Below, in pieces: positions 1-10,381 of a stretch of DNA of 64,000 nucleotides. Source of the stretch: Deinandra increscens subsp. villosa (lineage: Eukaryota > Streptophyta > Magnoliopsida > Asterales > Asteraceae). The translations under genes were made by a program, and so were the position numbers. The stretch's first letter is position 1. Each line of letters begins with the position of its first letter. The stretch covers positions 11,582,952 to 11,646,951 of the forward strand of contig JBCNJP010000006.1 of the NCBI GenBank assembly GCA_039602395.1, written 5' to 3'. The notes beneath the pieces were generated by a model. It was not told the origin of the DNA and did no database searches. It was given only the letters and a program-made list of their open reading frames with translations.

Positions 1-513
1 TTTGAGGGTTATGGGTTGTTGTGCTCTCATGTGTTTTATGTATTGACGTTGTTTGAGGTACTTGAAATCCCTCAAAAGTACATCATGAAGCGTTGGACCA
101 AGGAAGCTGCACCTAATAAAGGCAAAAAAGCTATGCCCCTGAGCAGTGATTCTAATTTTTCTAATGCTCATGAAGTAGACAATGTTTTGTGTGATATTAT
201 GTCTTCCTATGAATATATAGTTAATCGCCTATCTCCAGACCTTGAGGCCTTGTGCTCTGTAAGGGATCAAATGAAAGAAATGGCGAAGAAGGTTGATAAG
301 GAGAATCGCAGAGATATGTTTGCTGAGATTTTAAGAGCCAATCAGCCTGTTAATGGAAGCATAAAACTTCCTGGTGGGTATTCAAAACAAAGGGGTGGCT
401 CTCATAAAAGAAACTAATCAAAGAAGGAACAAGTGAGTGGTCGTGCTGGTAAAAGGAGCAGGAAGTTCTTGGTGTGTGGGCTCCCTGGCCATGATAGAAG
501 GACATGTAAGTAA
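1..513 (+). pseudogene. FAR1-related / Mutator-type transposase, C-terminal fragment
   Basis: The reading frame is open from the first base of the window and gives a Gly-Leu-Leu-Cys-Ser-His stretch followed by a YIMKRWTKEA-like sequence. These are the end of a SWIM zinc finger and the segment after it in FAR1/FHY3-related proteins and MULE transposases. A helical Lys-rich tail follows. A TAA at 415-417 interrupts the frame; the same frame continues to a zinc knuckle-like CGLPGHDRRTCK and a stop at 511-513. FAR1 proteins are either DNA-binding transcription factors or transposases. The motif-rich DNA downstream favours a transposon copy. The 5' part lies outside the window. The family assignment is firm; whether it is a host gene or a transposon is inference. 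Confidence 0.72.
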
Positions 514-920
514 AGGTAAAAAAGTTGGTTCAGATGATGGGGATGATGAATAGTAGATACAATGCCTCATTTTATAAATAACATGGTTATTTTTTCAGTT
601 GCGTAATTTTATAAATAACTTGCGTTATTTTTTTTAATGACAGTGAATATTCAATTATGCTTTTTTTACAAGTTGCGTTTTTTGTATACCGAATGCATAA
701 TAACAAAATGCGTACTTGTGATAATAGTTGCGTTATTTGTTTAGTTTTTTTACGTTTGTCTTTTTTTTAGAGAAGTTGGTGCATGTTTTTGGTATGGTTT
801 TTGCGTAATTTTTAACAGGAGTTGTTTTTTGAAAGTCAAGGGTGATCGATATATTTCATTAGAGAAGTAAGCATTACATTTTTTGAAAATAAAGGAAATG
901 GAAACTAAACATGCATTACA

Positions 921-1255
921 CTAGAAATTGTCCATCCCTTTTAATCCCTTTTGCTTGCATTTGTTTTTTTCCAGTGTTTGATGCAGCAATTCCTTGACCT
1001 TCTCAGCTATCTCAGTGTCCAGCCTAATCTGTTCAGAAATGTAGGCAGCAACATTGTCAATGAAGTCTGTTGTATCTTCTGGAATGAGCTCGCTAATGAG
1101 GTTCATATCATCACTGACGTTATTTGAAGTCAGGATTGTTAGTATCTCTAGGAGTTCCTTGATACTTGTTCCATTATCTTTTCATCTTCAATTTTGTTTT
1201 TAAGAAGAGTCTTCACGATCTTCTCTGCTTGTGATGGAGAGGAAGAAGAAGCCAT
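921..1255 (-). pseudogene. Small hypothetical protein, frameshifted
   Basis: Reading the minus strand from an ATG at 1255 gives a protein beginning MASSSSPSQAEKIVKTLL. The first frame stops after about 33 residues, but a neighbouring frame continues without a break through a helical, Leu- and Glu-rich sequence to a stop at 921-923. The full frame is about 110 residues with one single-base frameshift near 1170. I recognise no domain; it looks like a small acidic helical protein. It is divergent from the gene at 1532, which also starts MASSSS, so the two may be related accessory genes of the same transposon. Function unknown. Confidence 0.4.
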
Positions 1256-1531
1256 CGTTTTGTTTTTTGGTGGTTTTTGTGTTTTTACAGTATAGAAATG
1301 GTGGTTTTAGGGTTTACCTTTTCATTTGTTTGTTTATATACCCGGTGCATTATTCTATTATTTATTTATTATTTTTACATATATATTTTATAAAAATAAT
1401 TTTAATGTTTTCATTCTGGACCGTCCGATTTTAGAATTAGGGTTTTCTACCTCTTTATATAGTGTCTTTGCGTTATTTACAGTTTTTGTGTTTTGAGTTG
1501 AGTAAAATACAGAATAATACATTCTCTGAAG

Positions 1532-1803
1532 ATGGCCTCTTCGTCCTCATCATCAACGACACCACCTTCTTCTGATAACTGAAGCAGAAAGTCTATGATA
1601 AAGTTATGAAGCATTTCAATAAGGATGTTCTTTTTAGTGATGTTCTGAAGCAACACCTGAATGTTTTAAGAGCTGGTGTTGCTGATCATGACAAAATGAT
1701 GGATCAGTTGCTTGCTATGCCTTCTTCGTCATTGCGTGATATTTCTGTTTTGTTTTTGGCTGACCTGACTATAGCTGATGAGGACCAGGTTCAAGCTATT
1801 TAG
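1532..1803 (+). pseudogene. Small hypothetical protein, frameshifted
   Basis: An ATG at 1532 starts a Ser/Thr-rich segment (MASSSSSSTTPP) that reaches a TGA near 1580. The neighbouring frame then runs from about 1581 to a stop at 1801-1803 with a helical sequence containing HFNKDVLFSDVLKQHLNVL. Together they make a protein of about 90 residues with one frameshift. No family is recognised. The arrangement mirrors the minus-strand gene at 921-1255, with a shared promoter space of about 280 bases between them. Confidence 0.4.
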
Positions 1804-2476
1804 TAGATCATGCAGCTGATTAAAGTTTCTGTTGATTTAAAGATGGATTTTCTTGCATATTTTGTCTAGATCTTTTTGACGTAATTTAGATGATGTTGTC
1901 TTTTATTTTATGAAGTGGTTTTTAATGAAGAATTATTTTATTTTTATGTTTTCGTTAGTATCATAATGAACATGCGTTATATTTGTTGTTCCGATATTAG
2001 TCATTTGATTTTACGATGAGAAACGAGTTAATGCGTGATTATGATGTTTTTTAATGTTTTGCGTTTAAATTATGATTCGCTTAGTTGTTTTAAGTTGAGC
2101 GTATGCGTGATTTTTAAATAAAAGTCTGAGTTATGCGTGTTTCTTGTTGATGCGTAATTAGATTATGTTCAGCTTAGTGGTTTCTTATTCAGCTGCGTGA
2201 AAACGATGAACGTATGCGTTATTTTTGTGTGTAAAGATTGAGGTATGCGTTTTTTTTGTTGATGCGTATTTAAAGTTGTCTATGCGTCTTTTATTTAAAG
2301 GTAAAAGGACGTTAATACCCCTTTTAAAGACTCCATGTCTTTATTTTATTTTATTAATTAAGCGTCTAAAATAACGCTGAAGATGGGAAACAAATTTAGC
2401 GCCGTCAGATAAAAAAAAACGTGGAGATGAGAGGATGATATCCCTTCGCACAATCGTCCTTTGTATAATAACTTTC

Positions 2477-2478
<2 letters not shown>

Positions 2479-2539
<61 letters not shown>
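2479..2539. repeat. (AT)n microsatellite
   Basis: Uninterrupted AT dinucleotides. The tract forms the left flank of a MITE. Confidence 0.95.
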
Positions 2540-2543
<4 letters not shown>

Positions 2544-2715
2544 TAGGTTCAAATGAGAACTAATTGGTTTTGAGAACTTTTGAGAACCAATTTGGGCCAC
2601 TAATTTTCAGGGGGGACCACTCAAATTCATGGGGGGGATTTCCATATATATAAACTAGTGGCTTAGAATGGTTCTTTTTAGTTCTCAAACTCAATTGGTT
2701 CTCAAATGATCCTCT

Positions 2716-2718
<3 letters not shown>
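2540..2718. mobile_element. MITE inserted in TA microsatellite
   Basis: The 179-bp element starts GGGTTAGGTTCAAATGAGAA and ends with the inverted complement of GGGAGAGGATCATTTGAGAA, so the ends form imperfect terminal inverted repeats of about 40 bp. It has no coding capacity and TA tracts on both sides. The arrangement resembles microsatellite-targeting elements such as rice Micron; the family itself is not identified. Confidence 0.75.

Positions 2719-2772
<54 letters not shown>
2719..2772. repeat. (TA)n microsatellite between two MITEs
   Basis: Pure TA dinucleotides separating two unrelated MITEs. Confidence 0.95.
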
Positions 2773-2776
<4 letters not shown>

Positions 2777-3001
2777 AAAGTTCATTGTAGACACCTTCAT
2801 AAGTGTAGACAGGTAGACACCTTTTTTCACCATTAGATCTCTTGATCTAATGGTTATGATTAATTTCTTTTTTCTTTTATTTTCTTTTTCTCATTGTTCA
2901 GAAAATTTCACATGTGAAAACACATGTGAAATAAAGTAATTTCACATGTGAAATAGGGTGTCTACCTGTCTACACTTATGAGGGTGTCTACAATGAACCT
3001 C

Positions 3002-3005
<4 letters not shown>
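2773..3005. mobile_element. Second MITE with about 50-bp inverted repeats in TA tract
   Basis: The left end contains TTCATTGTAGACACC, then AAGTGTAGACAGGTAGACACC, and the right end is its inverted complement with only a few differences. The inner part is AT-rich with smaller palindromes (TTTCACATGTGAAA and a TAGATCTCTTGATCTA-like repeat). There is no open reading frame. TA tracts flank it on both sides. It is unrelated in sequence to the MITE at 2540 except for the GGG(T)-type tip. Confidence 0.8.
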
Positions 3006-3048
<43 letters not shown>

Positions 3049-4059
3049 ATGTATTTTTTTTTGTTTTAACACGGTTTTATCCGATTCCAACATAGCAAAT
3101 CCATCATACATAATTTCTTATGCCATGTTTGTGTTTAATTGATTGTATGTCATGTATTACACGGGTTACAAACCTAGTAATATATAATTATTTTGAATTA
3201 TTATTATGACTCTTCATATAACTCTTTTTATATTATGTTGTATTAATATCTTAGCGCTATAATGACTTATGTATATGTTAAATGATGAATGAAATCACTC
3301 CACTCTCCCTATCTGTTAATTGTAGATTGCTAATAGATTGTTACAAAACATGTTATCAGCAAGAACTTGCTCGTGATTTTTTCCCTAGAAAACTCTTGTA
3401 CACATCTAATTCCATTCATCAAATAATCTGCTACCATTTCACATGTTTCTTCTAATTTATTATGGATATCGAAAAAGGTAATAGGATGAACCATCAACGC
3501 CATCACACAAAGAAAACAAACAGTTATGTAGCCCCCAACAAGTGTGGGCAACATGTATTTTCAAGAGGGTACTCAAGACTCGGATTAGATAGTGGATGGT
3601 TACCATATATGCTATTGTAAAGAGACAGACATGTAACGTCATCATCACACCTTAGAAACATGGATGCATCGCCAACATGGGGTATCCCAAATGGAGTTCT
3701 CAATTGTAGCCTTATGATGAAGCTGATCAGGTAATTTTATTTTCATCACGAATCTTTGTAGTAACTAGAAACTTTTTGTTCTTCGAAATCAAGGGAAAAG
3801 ATTCTGATGCTTCAAGCTTGATTTTAGAGAACTTAAAAACCAACTTAAAATGAAATTGTCATCAATATTTTTTCAGTTAAATGTCATTTTCATCGGTGTG
3901 GTTTGCCACCTTTTACCACTATCCTCCATATTCTTAAAAATCGTCACTTTCATCCCTATGGTTTGTCGTTTTTGCGATTTCGCTCCAATGGCTTAACACC
4001 ATCCATTTTCTTCATTAAATCTAAATGGTACTTTGGTCATTTTATAAAGAGGGGTGATG
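3006..4059. other. TA tract then non-coding AT-rich DNA
   Basis: A TA microsatellite runs to about 3044. The rest is AT-rich with only short chance frames. I see no gene, LTR or conserved motif up to the LTR start at 4060. Confidence 0.6.
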
Positions 4060-5845
4060 TGTTGCAAAATACACGGGTTTTCCTTTGCAAGTTTGTATAG
4101 TTTTGAGTTTAGTTTGAGTCATTTCATTTAGTTCTTATTTACTTTTGAGTATTTGAGTCTTAATTTGTGTTTTAGAGTTAATTCGCAGTTCATGGAATGA
4201 ATCCCGAGGCTGAACGAGCGACGGAGAAGTTTGAAGAAGAAATAAAGAATAAAATAATCAGAGTGCTGAAAGGTTCAAACTAGGCATATCACCTGGAAGG
4301 AGAGAGGTACCAAGCGATACGCTGGAGTGTGAGTTCGCTAAAAAGTCAAATGCGCGTTGATCGACTATTTTGTTCTCAAGCGTATCGCGTGGAATGTCTG
4401 CTGTTGAAAGTGATACGCTTGGAGCGTATTTTTTCGAGTAAACCCTAATTATTGGCTATAAAAGCAATTGCACGGCTCTATTCGAGGTACCTTTACTTCT
4501 GTCATAACTTGGAGCCTCTGAGGACGATTTTGAAGCCAGAATTCGAGCTAGGACCATCGGGAATCACCAGACTTGAAGCATTCGACTCTGATTTCGTTTT
4601 CGGGTTCTTTTCTTCTTGAGATTTCTTATTTGATTCTTAGACCACATCATGTTTGCTATTAAGTTTACAATCTTTATGTGTTTTCTGAACCAAAGCATGT
4701 ATCTTGGCTTATTTTCTTGTACCACTTAGACCAATTAATAACTAGTTAGTGTTTTCGACTTTTCTTGGTTCATGACAATTATTTGTATGGATTGATGCTC
4801 TTTAAATTCTTCTAATTTTCTGTGATTGATGCGTAAGCATGTTATCAATTAGGGTTTTGATTATCAATTAATGCTGATTTGCCTTCGAATGTCTTTCGGG
4901 TTGGGTAATTCATCTAAAGTCGCTAGCTTTAGGGTTAGTAACCAAAGAGTGGTTTAGGAGACGTCACGTGCCATAGTAATTAATTGATAGTTATTACCTT
5001 GATTGTAATGTTATGCTTCCTTTAGAAATTCCAAGAGGTGATAAAGGTATCGGGTAATCGGGTTGGCTAATAGATCTCAGGTGCAATTGTCCCCAAAAGG
5101 AAATTCCTTAGGGTTTCATGTCAGCTTGTAATTTCGTGTCAGTTTTCAGTGATTAGAAGTAGCTCCTGCTACTTTAGGGTTCCTTGGATTGTTTCTAGGG
5201 TGTCTCTTAGGTAGTCGAAGAGGGAAGGGCCAAGAGGAGAACTACTTGTCCGAGCATTAGATTTATCAGTTAGGAAGGACCGAGAGGATAACTAACTAAC
5301 CAACCAGTGGGCAGATTTCAATCTCTAGGTATCCTATCAGGAACATCCGGAGAGTGATTCGGGGCTTTTAGGGTTTCTGTAAGTTGTGTGTTAAGATCCT
5401 GGTTCCATCAGAATTGTCATAGCCAAGAGAGGTCATTAGCATTAATTAGGAATCTAGGTCTAGGTGATATTTTTCATCATATCTGGTTTAGTCTGTAATT
5501 TCTAGTTTTCGGTAGTTAATTTCCATTTTTAGTAATTCCTATATTTAGTAAGTCTTAAGTATTAATTAATCTTAATTTAGTTCATTTTAGTTTTAGTAAA
5601 TTAGTTAATCAGTACTCCAATCAAAAAAATAATTTTCATCAATTAATCAAATTTCACATTTCTTTAGTTATTTTAGTTATACGTAATGTCTCTAGGGTTC
5701 GACCCCGGTCTTCCGAGAGCTATACTATAGTCGATACGTACACTTTCCTAGTGGCTCGGTCTAATTTTAGGTTAATTGGGTTTAATTTAGTGTGTCTAGG
5801 TCTAGGTTAAATTTAGTAGTTTTTAGTTACCGTCCGAGCATATCA
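4060..5845 (+). mobile_element. 5' LTR of an Athila-like Ty3 element
   Basis: The LTR runs from TGTTGCAAAATACACGGG to CGAGCATATCA and has the usual TG...CA ends. A TATA box (GGCTATAAAAG) lies at about 4453-4464. Just upstream, at about 4305-4440, is a cluster of GCGATACGCTTGG-like motifs in both directions. A degenerate primer-binding site follows immediately. The 1.79-kb length fits Athila-type LTRs. The paired 3' LTR is not in the window. Confidence 0.65.
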
Positions 5846-5848
5846 AGT

Positions 5849-5866
5849 TTTTGGCACCATTTCCGT
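5849..5866 (+). other. Degenerate Athila-type primer-binding site
   Basis: The sequence TTTGGCACCATTTCCGTAG is a mutated form of the TTTGGCGCCGTTGCCGGGG motif that follows 5' LTRs of Athila-like elements. It abuts the LTR end at 5845. Confidence 0.6.
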
Positions 5867-6170
5867 AGACACTTAGCAATAAAAAAACTAACTTTGATTT
5901 GTGATTTAGGTTAATTGTTTGCTTTTTCGTTTTCTTTACATGCTTAGTTAATTTAGTAGTTAATTTTTCCTTTAGGTTTTAATTACCCACTTAATTTGCC
6001 TTCCGCTTTACTTTTCGCGCCTTTAGTTAATTTAGGTTCAATTATTTTCTTTATTTTTGTTGCTATCAGTTTATACCCCATACCCGCTCTCGAGGGTCGC
6101 CTGAATTTTCTGCTATGTCTGAGCCCGAAAGAGACATCCATGAGCGCATCCGTGTTGGTAATTTGAGACC
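5867..6170 (+). mobile_element. Athila-like leader and start of gag
   Basis: AT-rich leader followed by an ATG at 6115 (MSEPERDIHERIRVGNLRPL). This is probably the gag N-terminus, since later gag sequence of this type resumes at 10382. The frame appears to lose element identity at about 6170, where Copia-type 3' sequence begins. Confidence 0.4.
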
Positions 6171-6823
6171 CTTGAAAATTTCAAAGTTCTATTTGATGAA
6201 AAATGGAAAACGTGAATATTCAATAGCAATCAGTTCAGGGATGATGGTAATTTGTGATCTTCATGGAAAGTTGATGTATTCTAATGCTCGTGCCAACCGA
6301 TATGTCAAAGTTTTCAGTTATGGCTTGGAACTCTCTGTCATATGCCTGATACTTTCTTGAGTCGTGAGATTCTCGTGTTGATCTACCGAGAGCACTGACG
6401 TGATGTTCTTTGACTGCTGATATATTGGGAGAGACTTAATGCTGAGGGGGAATTTCTGTAATTGAAGATGCTGATCGTGTTGGTTTTCATAAAGATCGGA
6501 ATGTATTACAAGTTTGTGAAGATTATGAATTGTGGTCAACATGCAGTGATGTTCGTGGATGTCTTTACAAGTTTACGGGTAACGACTGATGAAGTGAACC
6601 ATTATCATATATGCCAGTTCCAATTGGATGTGCTGTGCTTGAAGCTAGGGGGAACTTTGTTGGTTGTGGAGATTGTGCAAGATTCGAACTGTTTCCTGCA
6701 TGTCTGATATTCAGTCCAAGGGAAGTTTGCTGAAGTTCAAAATTTCAAGATGTAGCAGACTGACTGATGACGATTTCTGGAAAATGAAGACATACATTCG
6801 ACAGTAACGTCCAAGGGGGAATT
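6171..6823 (+). mobile_element. Truncated 3' internal region of a Copia element
   Basis: There is no long frame. A G-rich polypurine tract, CAAGGGGGAATT, sits immediately before the LTR that starts at 6824, so this stretch is the 3' internal part of a Copia-type element that lost its 5' part. A second G-run at about 6444 resembles an extra polypurine tract. Confidence 0.5.
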
Positions 6824-7169
6824 TGTTAGAGCATGTTCCGGGTGTGGTCGTTACTGTGCGAATAGTTATCTAGATTGTAAACTAGGCTAGACTGCCAACG
6901 GACCAGTGGCGGACCAGATGGTACGCCGGACCATCTGGTACGTTGGTTAGTTGGTCCGCTGGGCAGGTTACCTATAAATAGGTGAGTCTAGATTGCAATG
7001 TTTAGATTTCTGGTCATTTGTCTTTGTGTTGAGAGGAGAGGTCTGTCCAACCTCTCCCGAGCTTCAACGATGTAAACTCCTTCGGTGTAATCATTCGACA
7101 CAATAAATGATTAGATTTCTCCGTCTCTATCATTCTATGATCTGGAAACGATCCGTATACGGTTTTACA
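6824..7169 (+). mobile_element. Copia 3' LTR
   Basis: The 346-bp LTR runs from TGTTAGAGCATGTTCC to CGGTTTTACA. A TATA box (CCTATAAATAGG) lies at 6971-6982. Directly upstream, at about 6898-6965, is a cluster of GGACCA/TGGTCC motifs. No second copy of this LTR is present. Confidence 0.7.
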
Positions 7170-7245
7170 CCGACTAGGTGTAGCTATAAAAACAACTCGG
7201 TCAGATTTAATAAAGCTAGCTACTAGGTTATATCTTATGACTAGG
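7170..7245 (+). mobile_element. Fragment of a Ty3 LTR
   Basis: This 75-bp stretch (CTAGGTGTAGCTATAAAAA onwards) matches 8283-8350 inside the downstream Ty3 LTR. It is a remnant of the element's 5' LTR, cut on the left by the Copia LTR and joined on the right directly to integrase sequence, so most of gag-pol is deleted. Confidence 0.6.
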
Positions 7246-8190
7246 AAAGGTTGGAGGAGATTATTATTAAACAGGTCGTGTCATTACACGGTGTACCTGT
7301 GTCGATAAATTCTGTCAGGGCTACACACTTTACATCACGTTTCTGGCGGGAGTTCCAGAGGATTATGGGTACCAGACTGCAGTTTGGTACTGCATATCAC
7401 CCTCAGACAGATGGACAGAGTGAGAGGACAATCCAAACTCTCTATGACATGTTGCGATCATGTGTCTTAGACTTTGGTGGAAGTTAGGATAATTATTTTT
7501 CATTTAGTGGAATTTGTATATAATAATAGTTATCATGCAAGCATTGGTATGCCTCTATACGAGATGTTGTATGGTAGGAAATATCGGACCCCATTGTGTT
7601 GGGGAGAAGTGGGCCAGAGAGAGCTTGCCCATAAGGATGCTGTGAAGGTGACTACTGAAAAGATTGATGTGGCTCGAGCACGGTTGAAAGCTGCTCAGGA
7701 TAGATAAAAATCCTACGCTGAGAAAAGACGGAGGCCCATTGAATTTCAAGTTGTCAACCATGTATTGTTGAAGGTGTCTCCATTGAAAGGAGTGATAAGG
7801 TTCAGAAAGATGGGTAAATTAAGTCCGAGATTCATCGGGCCATTTAAGATTATTGATCGGGTGGGCGAAGTCGTGTATGGATTAGCTCTTCTTAAGGAAC
7901 TTAGTTGAATTCATGACACTTTTCATGTGTCTAATTTAAGGAAGTGTTTAGCGGATGAAGCAACCTATGTAACGCTATATGATATAGAAGTTGATGATAA
8001 ATTGAATTATGTGGAGAGGCCCATTGCTATTCTAGACCGGAGGACAAAGCGGCTCCGAAATAAAGAGCTATATCAAGTAATGGCAGGGTGGGAGCACCGG
8101 AAGGGATCGGACACTACGTGGGAGTCCGAAGATGAGATGAGAATATACTATCCGCATCTTTTCGGTACGTATTCTAGTTTCGGGGACAAA
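7246..8190 (+). pseudogene. Ty3 chromovirus integrase C-half and chromodomain-like end
   Basis: The frame begins inside the integrase catalytic core. It contains HGVPVSI, then a decayed Asp motif (NSVRATHFTSRFW instead of SDRD-type), then AYHPQTDGQSERTIQTL with the catalytic Glu. After a frameshift near 7480 it continues with VEFVYNNSYHASIG, a GKLSPRFIGPF sequence (GPY/F module), FHVSNLRKCLADE, and a chromodomain-like end (TTWESEDEMRIYYPHLF). Stops occur near 7705 and 7906. The order is that of Tekay/Del-like chromoviruses, whose integrase carries a C-terminal chromodomain for chromatin targeting. Loss of the second catalytic Asp makes it inactive. Confidence 0.85.
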
Positions 8191-8221
8191 ACTCTCTTTA
8201 AGGGGAGGGGTGGTGTGGAGT

Positions 8222-10381
8222 TGTAACAACCCGGTTTCTTTTTATATTATGTTACTATATTGTTGTGTGTGTGTGTGGAGGACCGGCTAGGTGTAGCTAT
8301 AAAAAAATCTCGGTCGGATTTAATAAAGCTATTTACTAGGTTATAATTTGGTGGCTAGTAATTATCATTTAAAAGATGGGGTTTAAAGGATAAATTAAGA
8401 AATTAGGCTTGAATTTGATAAAGGATGTAAGAGGAGGGGCCTGTAGTGTAAATGTAGAATTAAAAAAAAGAAAAAAAAAGGTCTGGGTTTGTCCCAGACG
8501 TGGTTCGTGAGCCACGGGGAAGAGAGCAAGAGGAAAACCTAGTTCTTGAGCTAAATCTCCAAATTAAGCCAGATTGTGGGAGAATCTTAAAGGGAGAAAT
8601 CAAAATTGGGCATAGAGAGTCCTCTAGAGTGCGATTTTACTCTCAAATCTGGGTTTCCTTGTCAAGTAAATGAGTTTTTATGTTATGTTATTTTCATGGA
8701 AATCAATGGCAGGTCAAATTGATGTAGAGGGTTGTTGTATATGTGATTCTCAGCCTAGATGATGCATAATTTTACCTTTGCATGCTTGTAATCATGTAAT
8801 TCTATTAAGGTTATCATGGGATTTAAACCCCCCATATGGAAATCAAAATCTTGAAGGGTGGGTGCTTGAGTTTAGATGTCTAGACCTTATAAATCAGTAA
8901 TTGCGTGAAGGAACCGATGACTTTTCATAAAAAGGTTAGATTAGCACTCTTGATATTAAAATGGATTGAATTGGTGAGTTGAATGTTACAAGCTAGGAGG
9001 AATGTTATGCCTAGGTGAAAACTAGTAGAATTGTCATCCAAATCTTTGTGCCTAAATGGTGAAATATGCAATGTGGGTGTAAGATGATAACTTGGTGGTG
9101 ATATGATGCCATGGGGTGATTTAATCTTATGATGTTTACCATGTGTGGTGAAATATGGGTACTTATATCTTCATTAGAAATGTGTAAGCTCAACATGCCC
9201 ATATGTAATTGGTAATGTGGAATGTGTATTTGTATAAAATATAAGCCTACATGGTTAGTCTAACAACCATGATAATATAGGTGAATCAAGTGGAGGCTCA
9301 AGTCACCAACGCGACGAGAAGGCTAAGTCTTGAACTTCTAGGTAACATAAGATGTGTATATATATATATATTACCCACGTCCAAATATGGGTACTTATAT
9401 CTTTATTAGAAATGTGATTCTCGTATTACAATGTGGGAATTTTGATTATTAAGAATGTTGGGTTGGGTTAAACACCCTATGACTAAGTGGGTAATTGAAG
9501 TAGAGAAAATGACCCGTTTGTGTAATATAATGAAATTTGACCCGTTTGGGGTAAATTGATGAAATTTGACATGTTTGGGTATGATGATGAAATTGACCCG
9601 TTTGGGTAAGATGATGAAATTTTACCCTTTTGGGGTAAGATGATGAAATTTAACCCGTTTGGATAAGATGGTGAAATTTGACTCGGTTGGGTAAGCATTC
9701 GGGTTGAAATTCTAATAGTGTATCCGTCAAGATGGGGTGAAATGGGTCCACGGGTTGGGATTTCGTACGTTAAATTCTCTAAGTTGATTTCCGTAATTGT
9801 GAATGCAATTTCTATGTTTAGATAATTGAACATTCTCTAACTAAGTTTTGGTTAAAAGATTTGGAAGAAAAATGAAGTTGTGCAGCCAAACCTGAAAAAC
9901 TGCCAATAATTGGTTATGTGTGAAAACTGGGAAAAACCAAGCTGATCCCTTGAAATTTCATTCCAGACGCATCGCTTGGAACAAAACGCAAAACAAGCAA
10001 TACGCTTGATGAAACAGACGTATCGCCTGGAATTTAGGCAATACGCCTAAACCTAAATTTTCGGATTATTTAATTGTTTTGCTTATTAAAGCATTAAGGT
10101 GTGTCATAGTCACTAATAGACCATTGTTTGCTAATACGTTGCTAGTAAATGATGGCAGGTCACAAGTAAGACATGAGACGAGTCAGGATTGAGCTTGGAA
10201 GTGAAGATCAGAACATCCCTTCTAGTTATGGAAGATATAGGTAAACGAATGTTATCAAACTTGAATGTTATGAATGTCAACTGGTTCCCTCTTTGGAAAC
10301 AGGATGTTTATTTAAAAAAAAAATTTATGGGAGGACTTTAATTTATTAAATTGGGTCCTCTAAAGGGGGTAGGGTGTTACA
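8222..10381 (+). mobile_element. 3' LTR of the Ty3 chromovirus
   Basis: The LTR runs from TGTAACAACCCGG to GGTAGGGTGTTACA, 2160 bp. A polypurine tract (AAGGGGAGGGGTGG) lies directly before it. Inside are a (GT)n run at about 8265, a short direct duplication (ATGGGTACTTATATC at about 9150 and 9385), a minisatellite at 9505-9700 and a cluster of ACGCATCGCTTGG-like motifs at 9960-10050. Athila-type gag sequence resumes after its end. Confidence 0.75.
9505..9700 (+). repeat. Minisatellite, unit about 28-30 bp
   Basis: About seven imperfect units of the type ACCCGTTTGGGTAAGATGAT followed by GAAATTT lie inside the Ty3 LTR. Units vary by small indels. Such arrays in LTRs usually come from slippage. 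Confidence 0.85.

Larger units (their letters stand above)
596..2296 (+). repeat. Dispersed array of a TGCGTTATT-like motif, one orientation
   Basis: Between 596 and 840, and again between about 1465 and 2296, the DNA is T-rich and carries some seventeen copies of TGCGTTATT or close variants (TGCGTAATT, TGCGTGATT, TGCGTTTTT). All read in the plus direction at irregular spacing. They flank two small broken genes and follow a FAR1-like fragment. Such an array could be the subterminal repeat region of a Mutator-like or other DNA transposon that binds transposase, but no terminal inverted repeat was identified. Confidence 0.6.

Noticed and set aside
2358..2600. Frame with Tyr-Ile repeats
   Set aside because: It is the TA microsatellite translated; no gene.
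9484..9833. CRISPR-like or coding repeat
   Set aside because: Repeats have no unique spacers; it is a minisatellite inside an LTR of a eukaryotic element.
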